Assembly: GCA_021029095.1 (NCBI GenBank)
Contig: JAJOHG010000001.1
Location: 2,480,001-2,544,000, forward strand
Length of the DNA stretch: 64,000 bases
Direction of reading: 5' to 3'
Source: Phellopilus nigrolimitatus
Taxonomy: Eukaryota > Basidiomycota > Agaricomycetes > Hymenochaetales > Hymenochaetaceae
A program made the position numbers and the translations under genes. The stretch's first letter is position 1. Each line of letters starts with the position of its first letter. Below are positions 1 to 11,675 of the stretch, in pieces. The notes below the pieces were generated by a model. The model worked only from the letters and a program-made list of their open reading frames with translations. It had not been told where the DNA came from and did no database searches.

Positions 1-1342
1 GACCTAGCTAAGGAACGAAGAAAAAAAATTAGATTGACATTTTCATAAATTTTACTTAAGCATTAACTTACAAGGAGCAATACAGAGGGTCGAGATTCCG
101 ACATTTTATCCATGAGCAGACCGAAATGTTTGTAGTCAAGGTCTGCGTCCACCGAATACGGGCCGCAAGCCACTACCATCGTAAACGCTTTATGGCTAGC
201 CGGCTCAGATGACACTGTCAGAGGAGGAAGCTGAACAACAATGGCTACATTCAGCTTCGCGTAAAATGAATGTATTCCGATGAGCTCACACCAAGGATCT
301 CATCCACAACGAATAGCTCCCCGCCTCCGTTCTTACCCCTGAGTGCAACTATTGCACCATGGAATAAGCCCAACCCACCAGCACCTTGCGCTGTTCCACG
401 TAATTTTAAGCTCGGGCTGAAACGCAGCGCGACTCGAGCACCCGATCCCATCATGCGAGATGACTCTAAAAATATGGAGCCTTCAGCGAGCTTTGAGGAT
501 GAGCTTGACGAGGCCTCAGCGTCGTTACAGATGCGGCCGACTGCAACGATTTCTTCCTGCCGGCACACGAAGTGATCTATGAGATTCCTCGGAGCAAGAT
601 AGCTGGAATAGGAAACGGACCTCGGACGTGGAGCATGGGTCTCCAAGTTCCTCAATGTTGTAATGGTCCCGTATGAGCTCTCCAAACTCGTCTATACGTT
701 CATCAAGGACTGTATTAACCATTAGCGACTGTCGAGAGCCGAATCTTGATGAACATACTTTCACTTCTCTCGGAGATTTTCTCATACATATAACGATCTA
801 TGCCGCCTAATTTTAGTCATGTAGTACGACAGGGAACGATATGCTTACATTTTCGCTTTTTCTTATCGTCCGTCGGCCCTTTGAATGAAACCCTCGGCGC
901 AGCCATCTTCGCTCCGGAGCGCGAGGATGTTCCACCGCTCACCACATTTGAGCCTCTCGAAGCACTGTGATGATTTCTGCGCATCATCCCAGCCAGCATT
1001 TCGCTGCGCTTCTGCTGGGCATGTTGTTCCTTGACGCGCTTCTTGCTTAGTTCATTGACGAGCTCTTTCTTGATGTCCTCCGCGGCGGCAAGCGTGAACG
1101 GTACAATTTGTGATCCTCGCACTGCATCCACGCTACTAAATTTCTTCGCCTCCCATTTGTAAAAAAAATCTGTCCCAGAGATGTTGTAGTTCTGACAGAT
1201 GCTGATAGCTGGGACGTGGAGCCGACTTAGGCGGTTGGCTGATACAGATGTAAGAGGACGTACATTCTAACAAGAGCTTCTCGTTATCCTGAATCTCTGG
1301 AATATTGCTTATGAGTTGGTCGCGTATAACTGTCGCGGACAT
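1..1342 (-). CDS. POL12: DNA polymerase alpha subunit B (Pol12/POLA2), 3' end cut by the window edge
   Basis: Regulatory B subunit of the DNA polymerase alpha-primase complex, which starts replication in the nucleus. Reading on the minus strand from the ATG at 1342, the N-terminal region includes a segment ending in FYKWEA, typical of the family. A Lys/Arg-rich linker follows. Next comes an OB-fold-like stretch containing GRICND, a Ser run and the motif IFLESSRMMGSGARVAL. After an intron with a GTGAGC donor near 290, the calcineurin-like phosphoesterase domain begins with VVACGPYSVDADLDYK. The last visible exon ends near base 42 at a GTAAGT donor, so most of the phosphoesterase domain lies outside the window. 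Several short introns break the gene. The first intron boundary, near 1265, is uncertain because two donors are possible. The family assignment is firm. It is divergent from the Nic96 gene. Confidence 0.9.
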
Positions 1343-1595
1343 TTTTGACTGTGTGTTGCACTCGATGAAAGATTAAGATGAACTCAAGGCGCGTCCGACG
1401 CGACTGGTGATGCATAGCCACAGGCTGAACGTGACACGTGACGACGCGCTATTGACTTGTCTTGCTGCGACGCAGTTGCGTTTCTACTAACTCGTCCGCT
1501 GCTATCTTTTTCTTTTGCTCATCTCTGCCTTTTTATCTACCTGGAAAGCAAAGGAAGACAAGACTCTTAAGACAGCTGTGATATCTCTGCGCGAC
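1343..1595. promoter_or_regulatory. Shared divergent promoter of POL12 and NIC96
   Basis: About 250 bp separate the two start codons, which point away from each other, so both core promoters must lie here or overlap the first exons. The stretch has short pyrimidine runs on the NIC96 side and a CACGTG-containing sequence near 1435. I see no clear TATA box. The assignment rests on gene geometry only. Confidence 0.4.
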
Positions 1596-4500
1596 ATGGC
1601 CGATCTGTCTGCTCTCCTCGAGTCGTCTAAGGCTCTAACGGCACACTTAGCGCGTCGAGATCTCCCTACGGTCAATTTGTCTCTAGACCAGATTGAAGCA
1701 CAATCGCGCCGTCTTGTCTCGAGACAGCCTGGTACATCGTCAGACAACGATAGAGCGTACGTGATCTGCTGTCTCGTATGGCTATGTCGAACTTACTCTA
1801 GGTTTTGTTTAGTAATTATATACTCGCCCAGGCTCATGTGGACGCGCCCGCGTTAGCCAACTCTATTGCGCATCTCAATACATCAACAACGTTCTCGCCG
1901 CTCCAACCGCTCCATGACACGGACGTTACTGGTTACCTTCGGCATGCGCACGAGCAAAATCTCATTTCGACCATCGAGGAAGGGCGGCGCGAGACTCAAG
2001 AGGAGTTCTACCGCGTCCTTGAGGACCGCAGTAGTCGGGATTGGGAAGCGCGAAAAAAAAGGATATTTGAGGAGCTGGGTGGCCGATCTGGCAGCGCAGA
2101 AGGAAGGGCAAATGGCGACTTCAGAAGGTCGTTACGCGCGAGCACCAGTCTTGGGGTACGATTAATGTGTAACCTTTTTTGTTTGACTAGTTTGACATCC
2201 ATGTGTTTATTACAGCAATCGACATCCGGGCAGCTCTCCAACAATCTGCAAATGCAGAGCAAAATGTTAGCGTACGATCTCGCGATCACCGAACTAAACA
2301 AAGCCAGATTGCGCGGAACTTCTTATCCCATCGTACACACACTTCTTAAAATCTCTCAGGACGTATCCACCGATGTGCGCTCAATTCTTTGACTGGCTTC
2401 TATTCATGTTTCAAGCAGAGACTGACCGACTTCTTTAGCGCTCATCCCAACTTCCCCAACTCTTCCACACCCTCACCAAGATCGCCGCCGAGCCACCAGT
2501 GCTCCCGCCGCTCGAGCACGCTGGTGCACATATCCTAAACGCACCGCGCTTTGAGCGCAAATATGCACGCGTTTATCTGGGCGATCCTGAAGGCAAGGAC
2601 GCCGGTATACTCCGCCGACAGATCGCCAAGGGTGCACAGGAAGCACTTGAGGAGCAGTACTGGGACATTGTTGAGCGCACAGTTCAGGCTCGGCCTGCGG
2701 ATGCGAGGCTCGGTGGTGATCCCAGCGTCGCCAACCACGTGCGAGCGTTCTTGCTGTTGAGGTATTATCGCAATGGGGAGTGGGAGGACCGGATTGAGGT
2801 GAGTGTCTATTATACGTGTTAGTGTCTTTTAGAGACTAAAAACAACTATGGTCATCAGCTCGTGGGCAGTCAGCCTCTGTGGGCAAAGCTGTTCTATCTC
2901 GTTCGAACAGGGCATACTGAGGATGCGCTCAACGAAGCTTACCAGCATCAACGAGCACTCGAGCACCGCGAACCGAGTTTCGTGACGTACTTCAGATCAT
3001 GGATCGATTCGCCAACGGGAAGGTATGAAATGCCTCAATTATGTTATCCATTATTCCTGAATGCACGACTCCGATTCGAATTAGACTTCCAAAAAACGCT
3101 CGTGACCACTTGCAATCCATTTATAACACGCATATGCTAAACTCGGCGACGGCGGACCCGTTCAAGCTTGCGCTCTTCCGTCTCTTGGGCAAGCTTGACC
3201 CTGCGCGCAGGAGCATCCCACTCGTCACCGCGACCGCGGAGGACTGGCTATGGTTCCAGCTCGCTATGGCACGTCAACGTCTAATACGCTGACAGACCTT
3301 TCTGACTCCTCTCTATTTGTTTGTTTGTAATAGGTTGATGAGGATGAAGCTGGCGGCCTTAGAGCTCTGGCAGAGGTCCTGATGAGCTATGGTGAACGGC
3401 ACTTCGACGGAGCGCCAAACCAGAAGCGTCTAGGTATGTGGGCGAACGTCCTGCTTATGTGTGGACAGTTTGAGAAGGTATGCATACTTCTCCCGCTGGT
3501 TGCAGTGTTGATGATGACCGTTCTGTCGAACTTTAGGCCGTGGCTGCTCTGGACGAACACCCAGAAACGAAGGTGGAGGCTATTCACCTGGCAATTGCCC
3601 TCGCATACCATGGCTTGCTTCGTGTACCTCAACGAAGCGAAGCATCAGACTATGATATACGTTCGTTTCTGTTTGTCCTCATCATACGTCATCAACATAT
3701 CTTACATTTGTGTTTAGTCTGGCTATCGCCTACCTCGCCTCCGGCACTGAATCTAGCGGCGCTGATCCACAAGTATATTCGCCCATTCACCAAACATGAT
3801 TCACAACACGCACTCCAATATGTCGCGTGTATCTGCTTATCGTCTGATCAGGGTGACGGTGTGGGTAAGGAACAGATCGAGTATACGTGGTCTGAGGTAC
3901 GCAAAATTGTCGTCCTTGCGGAAGGCGCGGGCTGGGACGAACTTGTCGGTGGCCTTCGCCCAGACGGAACACGTTATGTAAGTACATACACGTACTTCTA
4001 CTCGGCTGGATTTTGCTTACTGATCAATTGCCTTACGAACAAAGGCAGGTGCAATCGAGCAGCTTGCGCCACTACTCCAGCTCAAGGATGGTGACGACTA
4101 CAATGACAAGATCGTGCGGACCGCAGCGGGGATGTGTGAACGTGAGCGGCGTACGCTCGAGGCGATCAAGCTGTACAATATCGCGGGCGTGCATGAAACG
4201 GTCATCGCATGTCTCGCGCAAGCTCTCGGCGAAGTCGTCGCACAGCCGGACGGCGCTGGCGAGGACGGACGCCGAGTAGAGGCGACTGCTCGCGAGATAT
4301 ACCACCACTATTCACGGCTGAACCGCGCGGCGGGCAAGGAGCGCGACGCCGTGTACATGTTGCTTCGCATCCGCGAAGCGACGATGGCGAAGGAGGCTGG
4401 ACGGTTCGAGGCAGCATTGGAGGCCATCGAGTCGACTGATCTCGTGCCGTTCGAGGGCGACACGGCGAAACTGAACCGCCGCGCGGCAGAGTTCGAGACT

Positions 4501-4800
4501 GTGTACCACGATGCGGTGAAGCGCAATTTGCCTATGTTCCTCCCACTCGCCATGGAGGTTCTCTCCGAACTGCACCAAAAGTTAAAAAACTCCGCAATGG
4601 CGGATGCAAGCAAGAAGATGGTGCGTCTTTGTACTTGTCGGACTGTTTCATGGCCAATTATTAAATTTGATGCTCAGGCTCTGGATTCCCTCCGGGTGAA
4701 GTCACGCTCGCTCGTGATGTTTGCAGGAATGCTCCGCTTCAGAATGCTGCCCGAGGTTTACTCATACCTTGCCCGCCTCGATGTCGAAATTGCTCTCTAA
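1596..4800 (+). CDS. NIC96: Nuclear pore scaffold nucleoporin Nic96/Nup93
   Basis: Linker nucleoporin of the inner ring of the nuclear pore complex. The start at 1596 gives MADLSALLESSKAL. Exon 2 joins through an acceptor near 1816, giving NYILAQAHVDAPALANSI, and continues with the HEQNLISTIEEGRRETQEEF stretch typical of fungal Nic96. The rest is an all-helical solenoid in about ten exons with 50-70 nt introns. It ends with RMLPEVYSYLARLDVEIAL and a stop at 4800. Length (roughly 850-900 residues when spliced) and the coiled-coil-like N terminus followed by the alpha-solenoid fit the family. It is divergent from POL12 and convergent with YJU2. All exons read through without lesions. Confidence 0.93.
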
Positions 4801-4996
4801 GTACTGCTAGTGTCCACAATAGTTTGGCTTGTATTTCTTCATGTGTACTCCTGCGTAATGATTATGATTTATTCGCAAAAATTCAATGTGTTGTGAGGTG
4901 AAAATGAGGTATGAGAGCGTAATACAGAAAAGAATCATACAAGCACAAAGAACGTGAGCCCACGTATGTATACACGAATTAAAAGAAACAGAGGCA

Positions 4997-6012
4997 TCAG
5001 CTCGCAACCTTTGCTGGTGCCTTCCCCTTCTTCACGACCTTGATACCCAATGCGTTCGACAAACCCGTTTTCCGCTTCTTTGGCGCAGGAGCGATGCTTT
5101 TGACTGCCAACAGAGACTTCGCATTCTCTGAAAGCAGTTTATGTAGCTCCGGTTCTGCACCGTCTGCTTTCCGTTTAACGGTAGCAGTAGATGTGGGTGG
5201 AGAAGGAACATCTTCCTCCGTCGGTGAAGCTGGTAAAGCCGGTAAGGTCGATGGACCCGCACCATTGACCTTCGAAAACACCTCCCGAATCAGCCTCTCG
5301 TCTTCCTCATTTTCCAACCGCTTCGCTCGCTCTTCCTCTTCCTCCACCTCGTCCCGAGCGATCCTATCTAACATCTCTGCACTGCCGCCGCCCTGCACCA
5401 CCCGCTCGTTGCGCGCATTCCGCGCGCGAATGTCCTGGAGCGCGTCTAGGACATCCATCTCACGCTTCGAGTCGAGCGTACGGTTCTCGAGCGCCTTCAT
5501 CGGGTTGTTCTCCTCCGCCTCCATGCGCGCGAGCTTGTCCTCTTCCTCCGCGGCGCCTTCCTCCCGCCAGGGCTCGAAGTTGCGGCTCGCGCCGTGCTCG
5601 GCGGTGTAGTCCGTGTTCTTCGGGTCGGTCTTAAAGGTTATCTCGGCGGAGCAGAGTGTGCATTTGATGTAGAAGCGGAAGATCTTGATCCCATAATAGT
5701 CCTCGCCATCGACGGTCTCCTTCCGTGCATTGAACTTTTTGCCCTTGTAAATGTATTCGCCACAGGTATTGCAGCGCCTAAGCAAAAGTTTCATGAAGTC
5801 AGGTCTGGCGACGTAGATGTGAAATGTTTACTGACATTGAGAAGGGCGCCATGAGACGGACGACCTGTTGCGAGTTCTTGGGCTGCTTGCGTCTCGGAAT
5901 TAACGACGGATCGAAATCCGGCGGGATATACTTGTTGAGCACTGGATAAAGAAGTTAGATAAATATGCGTTACTTCGAGAGCTGTTGCTATCTTGCCTTT
6001 TCGTTCAGACAT
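4997..6012 (-). CDS. YJU2: Pre-mRNA splicing factor Yju2/CWC16 family (CCDC94-like)
   Basis: Spliceosomal step-one factor that joins the NineTeen complex and promotes branching. The spliced N terminus reads [18 protein letters not shown], followed by [20 protein letters not shown] and [12 protein letters not shown]. The two Cys pairs (CNTC and CTLC) form the conserved zinc site of the CWC16 domain. The middle is acidic and coiled-coil rich, and the C terminus is basic and low complexity, probably nuclear. There are three exons: a 16 nt first coding exon, a GC-AG intron at 5942-5996, and a second intron near 5790-5840 with a GTCAGT donor. The N-terminal motif fixes both splice choices. It is divergent from RVS167. 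Confidence 0.95.
5942..5996 (-). other. GC-AG intron in YJU2
   Basis: On the minus strand the exon ends in CGAAAAG and the intron starts GCAAGA, ending in TATCCAG 55 nt later. Joining there gives [13 protein letters not shown], the conserved family N terminus. No GT donor in the neighbourhood keeps the frame, so a non-canonical GC donor is required. Confidence 0.85.
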
Positions 6013-6295
6013 GACTGTTTTCTTCTAAAGTTGTAAAAGCACTTTTGTCGTGGTCGGCGTCAAGACTCAAGTTGATGTGCCTTGAGGTTAAATGAGCACG
6101 TGACGAAGCTGAGTCATTGGATTGTGTTCGCATCGCTGATCCGAACAGCTGTGCAGCCTGTATCGCCCAAAGCATTTCCATCGCGCGCCGAGTCGGAGTG
6201 TATGCTGTGACCCGCTTGGGCTACCCACCCTCCATCTAACAGATACCCGTTTGCCTCACCCCTCATCCGTCCCGCGCTCTTCGCGATTAGCAGCA
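6013..6295. promoter_or_regulatory. Shared divergent promoter of YJU2 and RVS167
   Basis: The 283 bp between two outward-pointing start codons must hold both promoters. A GAGCACGTGACG sequence with a CACGTG E-box core lies near 6090. No TATA box is evident. This is inferred from geometry plus the visible E-box. Confidence 0.4.
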
Positions 6296-8123
6296 ATGAA
6301 GGGTTTCACCAAGGCGATCAAGCGGTCAGTTACCTCTTCAATACCGCACGATACGCCTATACTCACACGTGGAATGGTATTGCAGGACGCCGCACATGGT
6401 GACTACCCGGGTCGGCATGTCGAAGAGTGAGTTGCGGGCGTGTTTAGCGTTGGGCAGATGCTGAAGACCAACGCACAGAGTCTGCCGATGCGGAATTCGA
6501 TGACTACCAGCGCAAGTTCGCGATTATGGAGGACACCGTGGAGAAGCTGTTGAAAGACTGCAAGAAATTTAATGAAGCGGTTATCAGTGCGTACTGCATC
6601 GTGCATACATCGTTTCCCTTCCTGCTGACCTTCGTGTCCCTAAGACTTGTTCACGGCCGGCCAAGGCTTCGCCGGCCATTTCACCCAAATCTTCCACCCT
6701 ATCGTCGGCGAGTATGACCTCATCGGCAAGCACCCAGAGGCGGGAGATACGATTCGCAACGTCGATTCATATCAGAACGTTTTTGAGGAGCTGCGTGCCA
6801 ACATATCACCTGAGCTCGAACTCATCGAGTCGCGTATCGTCATGCCTGTGAAGGAGCTGCAGACTATTCTGAAGCAGATCCGGAAGAACATCACGAAGCG
6901 TGAACATAAGGTACAGGGTTCTTCAGATATTAATGCCGTGTTTGATTGTCTAATAAGGATTTTACCAATCTAGCTTGTCGACTATGATCGATTCAACAAC
7001 TCCCTAACGAAATTACGAGACAAGAAGGAGAAGTCTTTGAGCGATGAAAAGAACCTGTTTAAGGTCCGTAGAAAAGTGCCTTCATTAATTAAACAAGTCA
7101 CTGATGACATGACCGTGGACAGCTCGAGCAAGATTTCGAAGTCGCAACAAATGAATATGAATATATTAACAACGCCATGAAGCAAGATCTTCCCCGTTTC
7201 ATGGTTCTTTCCTCGCAATTCATCGACCCCCTATACAATTCCTTTTATTACATGCAGTAAGCTTATGCGCCCATATTGCGGAATCAACATTTGGCTCAAA
7301 GTCCTCGCAGACTGAACATATTCTACATGCTCATGGAGAAGCTGAACGGATTCGCCGAGGGGAAGTACGACGTGCACGTCCCCACCACCCAGATCTCGCA
7401 GGATTATGAAGACAAGCGCACCGACGCATGGGAGCGCATCGAGAACATGGGCATTACAAAGCGTATTGTCTCCACCGCCAAGATGCTGCAAACTCAGCGC
7501 CAGGTCTCCGGCGGGTCGGGCGGGTCGTACGGTGCTTCACTCGGGCGCTCGAACACCGCGCTCTCTGCCTCGACGGTGTCAACGAACTCGTCTGGGCGCT
7601 CAATCCCTCCGATGGGACGCTCCGTATCCGGCAGTTCTTTCGTGAAGAAGGCGCCTCCACCCCCACCATCCTCCTTCGGCGCTGCCGCCGCGCCCCCGCC
7701 GTACACTGCGTCGTCTGGCGGGGCAGCAGCAGCAGCAGCAGCGGCGACAAAGCGTGCGCCGCCACCTCCGCCGCCGCTGAAGCCAAAGCCCAGGATCGAG
7801 GCGCCCGTTCAATACGTCGTCGCGCTGTACGATTTCGCCGCACAGGTATGTACCTCTTTGCTCTTGCCTTTGTAGCCTGTTTTGCTTCGTGTGGAGTCTT
7901 CGATTGCTGACTTCTCGACGTGCAGGCGGACGGCGACCTGGAATTCAATACGGGCGACCGGATTGAGGTCGTCAAGCGCACGGAAAGCAGCGAAGACTGG
8001 TGGACGGGCCGATTGAATGGGCGGGAAGGAGTCTTCCCAGGTAAGTCTTTCTAGGCTAATTCTGTCTCAAGTTTTGACTGGATTCTGACCATGATCGTAG
8101 GGAACTATGTCCAAGACACGTAG
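6296..8123 (+). CDS. RVS167: Amphiphysin-like BAR and SH3 domain protein Rvs167
   Basis: Membrane-curving endocytic protein that binds cortical actin patch partners through its SH3 domain. The start MKGFTKAIKR matches the N-terminal amphipathic helix of the family. An N-BAR domain follows (roughly residues 1-240, including AGQGFAGHFTQIFHPIVGEY and LRDKKEKSLSDEKNLFK). Next is a Ser/Gly/Pro/Ala-rich linker with poly-Pro runs (about 7500-7800). The last 60 residues are the SH3 domain: ALYDFAAQ, DLEFNTGDRIEVV, a WW pair and GVFPGNYVQDT. The last two introns lie inside the SH3 coding region. The stop is at 8123. All exons are intact. Confidence 0.95.
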
Positions 8124-8797
8124 TCGCCGATCGTCTTTCTTTCCGAATGATTTTTTATACCGCTTTAGTGCGCACACATTCGATACACCCCTGTATTTGG
8201 ACTCGTTGTTTCAATAATCATCTCGGTTCTGCTTCCGTTACGATCGAATTTATACTCTTTCGGGCCCTTTACAGGATCTTATAGTTGCACCTTTACTTGT
8301 CGTTCCCAGTTTCATATTCACTATTCCTTTCATTACTTGGGATGGAGCACGGTTACAGGAAGTTACAGCCTAACCGGCGATGCGCGAACATTTGTACACT
8401 AACATGATTGGCTTGTCATTCAAAGTACGAAGCGCGACGAATACCGGGTGTGAGTGATAATGTCAGGAGAAAGCGAGAAAAAAGTGGTGAAAAAAAAATG
8501 GAAATGAGTTGGAGATTGCGGGTAAAAAGACTCTAAAGTCTGTGAGGTGATGTGGGTAAGTTACTGAAACAGAGATAAAGAAGGTTCCAAAAGATTAGTG
8601 CGCGTGGAGTATCAGGGCGGGGAATGTTGAGAGGGTAGCAAAGTCAGGTCGCGCGCGACGATTGCAGCAGACGAGTCCTCTATGATATGACCAGACGGAT
8701 CTTCAAATAAAAAACAATAAGTGCCCAGGTGCTTGTCCACGGTCCAATGATGGAATAATTTATGAAAATAAAAGAAAGGAAAAAGAAGGATAAAACC
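8124..8797. other. Intergenic, convergent 3' ends of RVS167 and DOT1
   Basis: A tail-to-tail interval with AT-rich stretches likely to be 3' UTRs and poly(A) sites. No ORF with recognisable similarity, RNA gene or repeat was seen. Confidence 0.5.
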
Positions 8798-11148
8798 CTA
8801 GTCGTCGTCACTGCCACCCCCATTCCAGCGTGCGTTCCTTGTTCGCTCAAAACGCTTGTTCGACTCTTCGTAGCGAATGCGGGATACGCGATATCCCTCG
8901 CGATCGACGCGGTGGATGTAGTACGTGCCGCTGCCGCTGCTCCAGCTAACTGTCCCGGATAAGTATTGCAGCTGGGACACATCGAAGATCGCAGACATGT
9001 CATCGATATTGCGTTCGGTGAGTCGTTGATTTGACAACGGTGCGAACGGTTTGAGCGAGACGACAAACGCGCCCTCCTTCAGGTCGAGGAACTTCGGGCG
9101 TAGGGCGTTGTTCACTGCAAATAGGTCAGAGACTTCAAGATCGAGGTTCGAAAAATACACGTACGAGCCGGACTGAATAAGTAGTTATTCACCAACACCA
9201 CGTCTGCCTTGCTCATGAGCTCGTCAACGCGTGGGCATGTGGTCATGTCACCCTTCGCGAGCTCGACATCCCCCATCTTAACGCCCCACATGCGGCAGCG
9301 CAGGCGCATTTGCTCCTCCTGCTTCTTCGCGAGCGCAGCAGGGCCATCTTTGACTTCAATCCCGAACGCGGAGCATCCCGTCTGCAGCGTCGCCTGTAGC
9401 GCCACGTTGCCGACGCCCGAGCCTAGGTCAAGGAAGAGCGAGTTGGGGCCGAGCCCTGTTTGCGCAATGATATCCGAGATGAAGGATGGCATGAGCTCGC
9501 CATACACCTCCGAGGAGAATGAGGAGTACTTCTTAAGCTGGTCGATACTCGGGCCGACGCAGCGCTGATAGGTCTCCTCAATGATGCGCAGAACGACTTT
9601 CTGCGGGATCCCTGTCTTCGACCATGCTTTGGGCGCTTGAAGCAGGATATTCCCAGAAGGATCATCTTTGAAGGAACGGATAAGTTTGCTTATTTCTTCC
9701 ACCGCTGCTATCATGGCTGGCCCATCTCGCGTGTGTTTAGCTCGCTCGAATGCGCGCAGGAGATTGACATTTGGCGAGGACGAGCGCCTCTGTGGCGCAT
9801 GCGCTTGTGGAGAAGTTTCGTCGTCAGACGACAAGGCTGTTAGTGAGGATGTTTGAGAAGATGGAGACGACGTGAGTGACGAAAGAGGTGAGAAGGCTGC
9901 GGATTGCGAAATCGAGCATGGTTCAGCCTTCTCAGAGGTGAGAAGCAATTCATCTGGTGTCCCGAACAAAGCTCTTTGCTCAGGTGAGAGGTCTAAGGGA
10001 TGTAGGAGGTCAGAAATTGCAGTAATTGGATGAGAAAATACATACATTCAAGGATGGCATAAATCGTTTGGGATAGGCAAAAGACTGGGTTATAATGATC
10101 CTTGTCTTTCGGCTCGAGTAAAAGAAACCTAGAGGAAGAATCAGACGCGTGCGGAATAAGATGATAAACTATATTCACGTTTCGTCAGCGTGATTGTTAG
10201 GATACGGGAGAACAACCTTGGGGAAGTTCTGCGGTTCAAACGACTTGTCGTTTTTGTCCTGAGGATTATAAAAGCCTAAAAATATTTACTCGGTTAGACT
10301 AAATGAATATAAAAGACAGAGAAAGGGAAAAAGAAAATTTACGCACAAGGCTTGTATTTGCCCATAGGTACAAATCGCCTCACAACGTTCTCACTGCTCA
10401 CAAGCTTTTCGGAGACGTCCCCATCCTCATCCGTCCAAGTTACGCGCTCATGCAATGGCAGGCCATCGTGCTCGGATGAGGTCGCCGAACCGGAGCGGCT
10501 CGAATGGCTCTCGCGGTACACGAGCTCTGCAGATGTTAATGCAGGCGTACGACGTTTGGTTCTAGCCCTGGGACGCGTAGAGCTGGATCTGGATCTGGCG
10601 GATGGCTCGAACGAAGTCTCGCGCGTAGCGCTGGTGGATGTTCCGGCCTCGGACCCGGTGTTGACGCGTCGCCTTTTCGCGCCTGTACCCGCACGCGCGC
10701 TTGGTTTCGTGTTGACTACCGCCTGGTTGGATTTCCGCGTTAGCGACGCGTCGCGTCGCCTTTTCTTCGAGTTCACCGTGTCGTCTGCGGAGGAAAGAGA
10801 CGAGAGCGAGGAGAGAGAGGACATCGACGCGGTCGACGAAGGAGCGCTGGGCTTCATGTTCGCGGATGGAGAACGCGACGCTGGTAGCGTGGATTTAGAG
10901 GTCACGGGAACCTTGACGAATTTCGTAAGGACCGGAATGGTTTGGGACTGATGGGGTGAAGGGACCGTCGGCTTTCGGTGCCCAGGCCTTTTCCTGTCTG
11001 AGAACCAATCGCTTGAGCTCTCGAAGGAGGTCACCGGCTCGGCGCGCGAAGCTTTCAGCATATCGACGTGTCTAACAATGGGCGGAAAGAGCGGGATAGA
11101 GAGCGAGCGCGAGAAAGGATGCCGACGTCGCGACGGGGAGAGAGACAA
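8798..11148 (-). CDS. DOT1: Histone H3 lysine-79 methyltransferase Dot1
   Basis: Nucleosomal H3K79 methyltransferase of the DOT1 class-I fold (not SET). The N-terminal 260 residues are Ser/Arg/Lys-rich and disordered, as usual for fungal Dot1. They are followed by FYNPQDKNDKSFEPQNFPKV and LLLEPKDKDHYNPVFCLSQT. The catalytic domain shows the SAM-binding LFLDLGSGVGNVALQA, GIEVKDGPAALAKKQ and DVVLVNNYLF. The C-terminal part is GAFVVSLKPF, then ERNIDDMSAIF, then SWSSGSGTYYIHRVDR. The first ATG (11148) gives a basic extension; the internal Met 30 codons on (MLKASRAEP) is an equally possible start. Introns lie near 10330, 10190, 10040 and 9170. Confidence 0.93.
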
Positions 11149-11675
11149 GGCGCTTTGTAGGAGGTGGCTCGTTCAACTGCTCCGCTGAAGTGGCGGTGTG
11201 ATTCGGCTGTGTCACAAGGTTTTCCTCCCCCTTTTGGATCTTCCTTGTTACATACCGTTCCTTCTTTTCCTTTGATTTCTGCCTTTGTGTTTTCTGTACT
11301 AAATCGACATTTTATTTGTTTATTTAAATTGCGACTTTGCTGAGATTGCGATTTTGCTGAGATATGTTTGAAGTCGTTAATGACTCCGGAGACAACGGCT
11401 TTCGAGTCTTCCTAGCGTCATCAGACAACTGCGTTCCACGTGTGGACCGCACGCCGCAGCCTTTCTTCACGGGTATCCACATAAGCACTGCAGCACTGAC
11501 TTGAAAAAACACCTTGTTTCACAGTACGAGATGTACAAAACCGTTTATATGTACATGTTGCATAGAACGAGCAACTTGAATTACAGTCTACTACATTTGA
11601 ACTTGTTGTATCGGCATCGTACAATTCTTCCCTCCCACGAAATAACATCGAGTCAAGTCAATGTTTAGTTACAAT
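11149..11675. other. Intergenic between DOT1 start and a dehydrogenase 3' end
   Basis: It holds the presumed DOT1 promoter (pyrimidine-rich, 11220-11300) and the 3' flank of the next minus-strand gene. Short ORFs here show no family features. Confidence 0.4.

Noticed and set aside
5040..5609. 189-codon plus-strand ORF opposite YJU2
   Set aside because: It is the complement of the acidic coiled-coil region of Yju2; composition is only Ser/Arg/Phe.
7454..7981. 175-codon minus-strand ORF opposite RVS167
   Set aside because: It lies across the low-complexity linker and an SH3 intron of a clear BAR-SH3 gene. The sequence is Arg/Ser repeats without a domain.
10352..10951. 199-codon plus-strand ORF opposite DOT1
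   Set aside because: It mirrors the Ser/Arg-rich disordered N terminus of Dot1 on the other strand; GC-rich codons create open antisense frames. No domain was seen.
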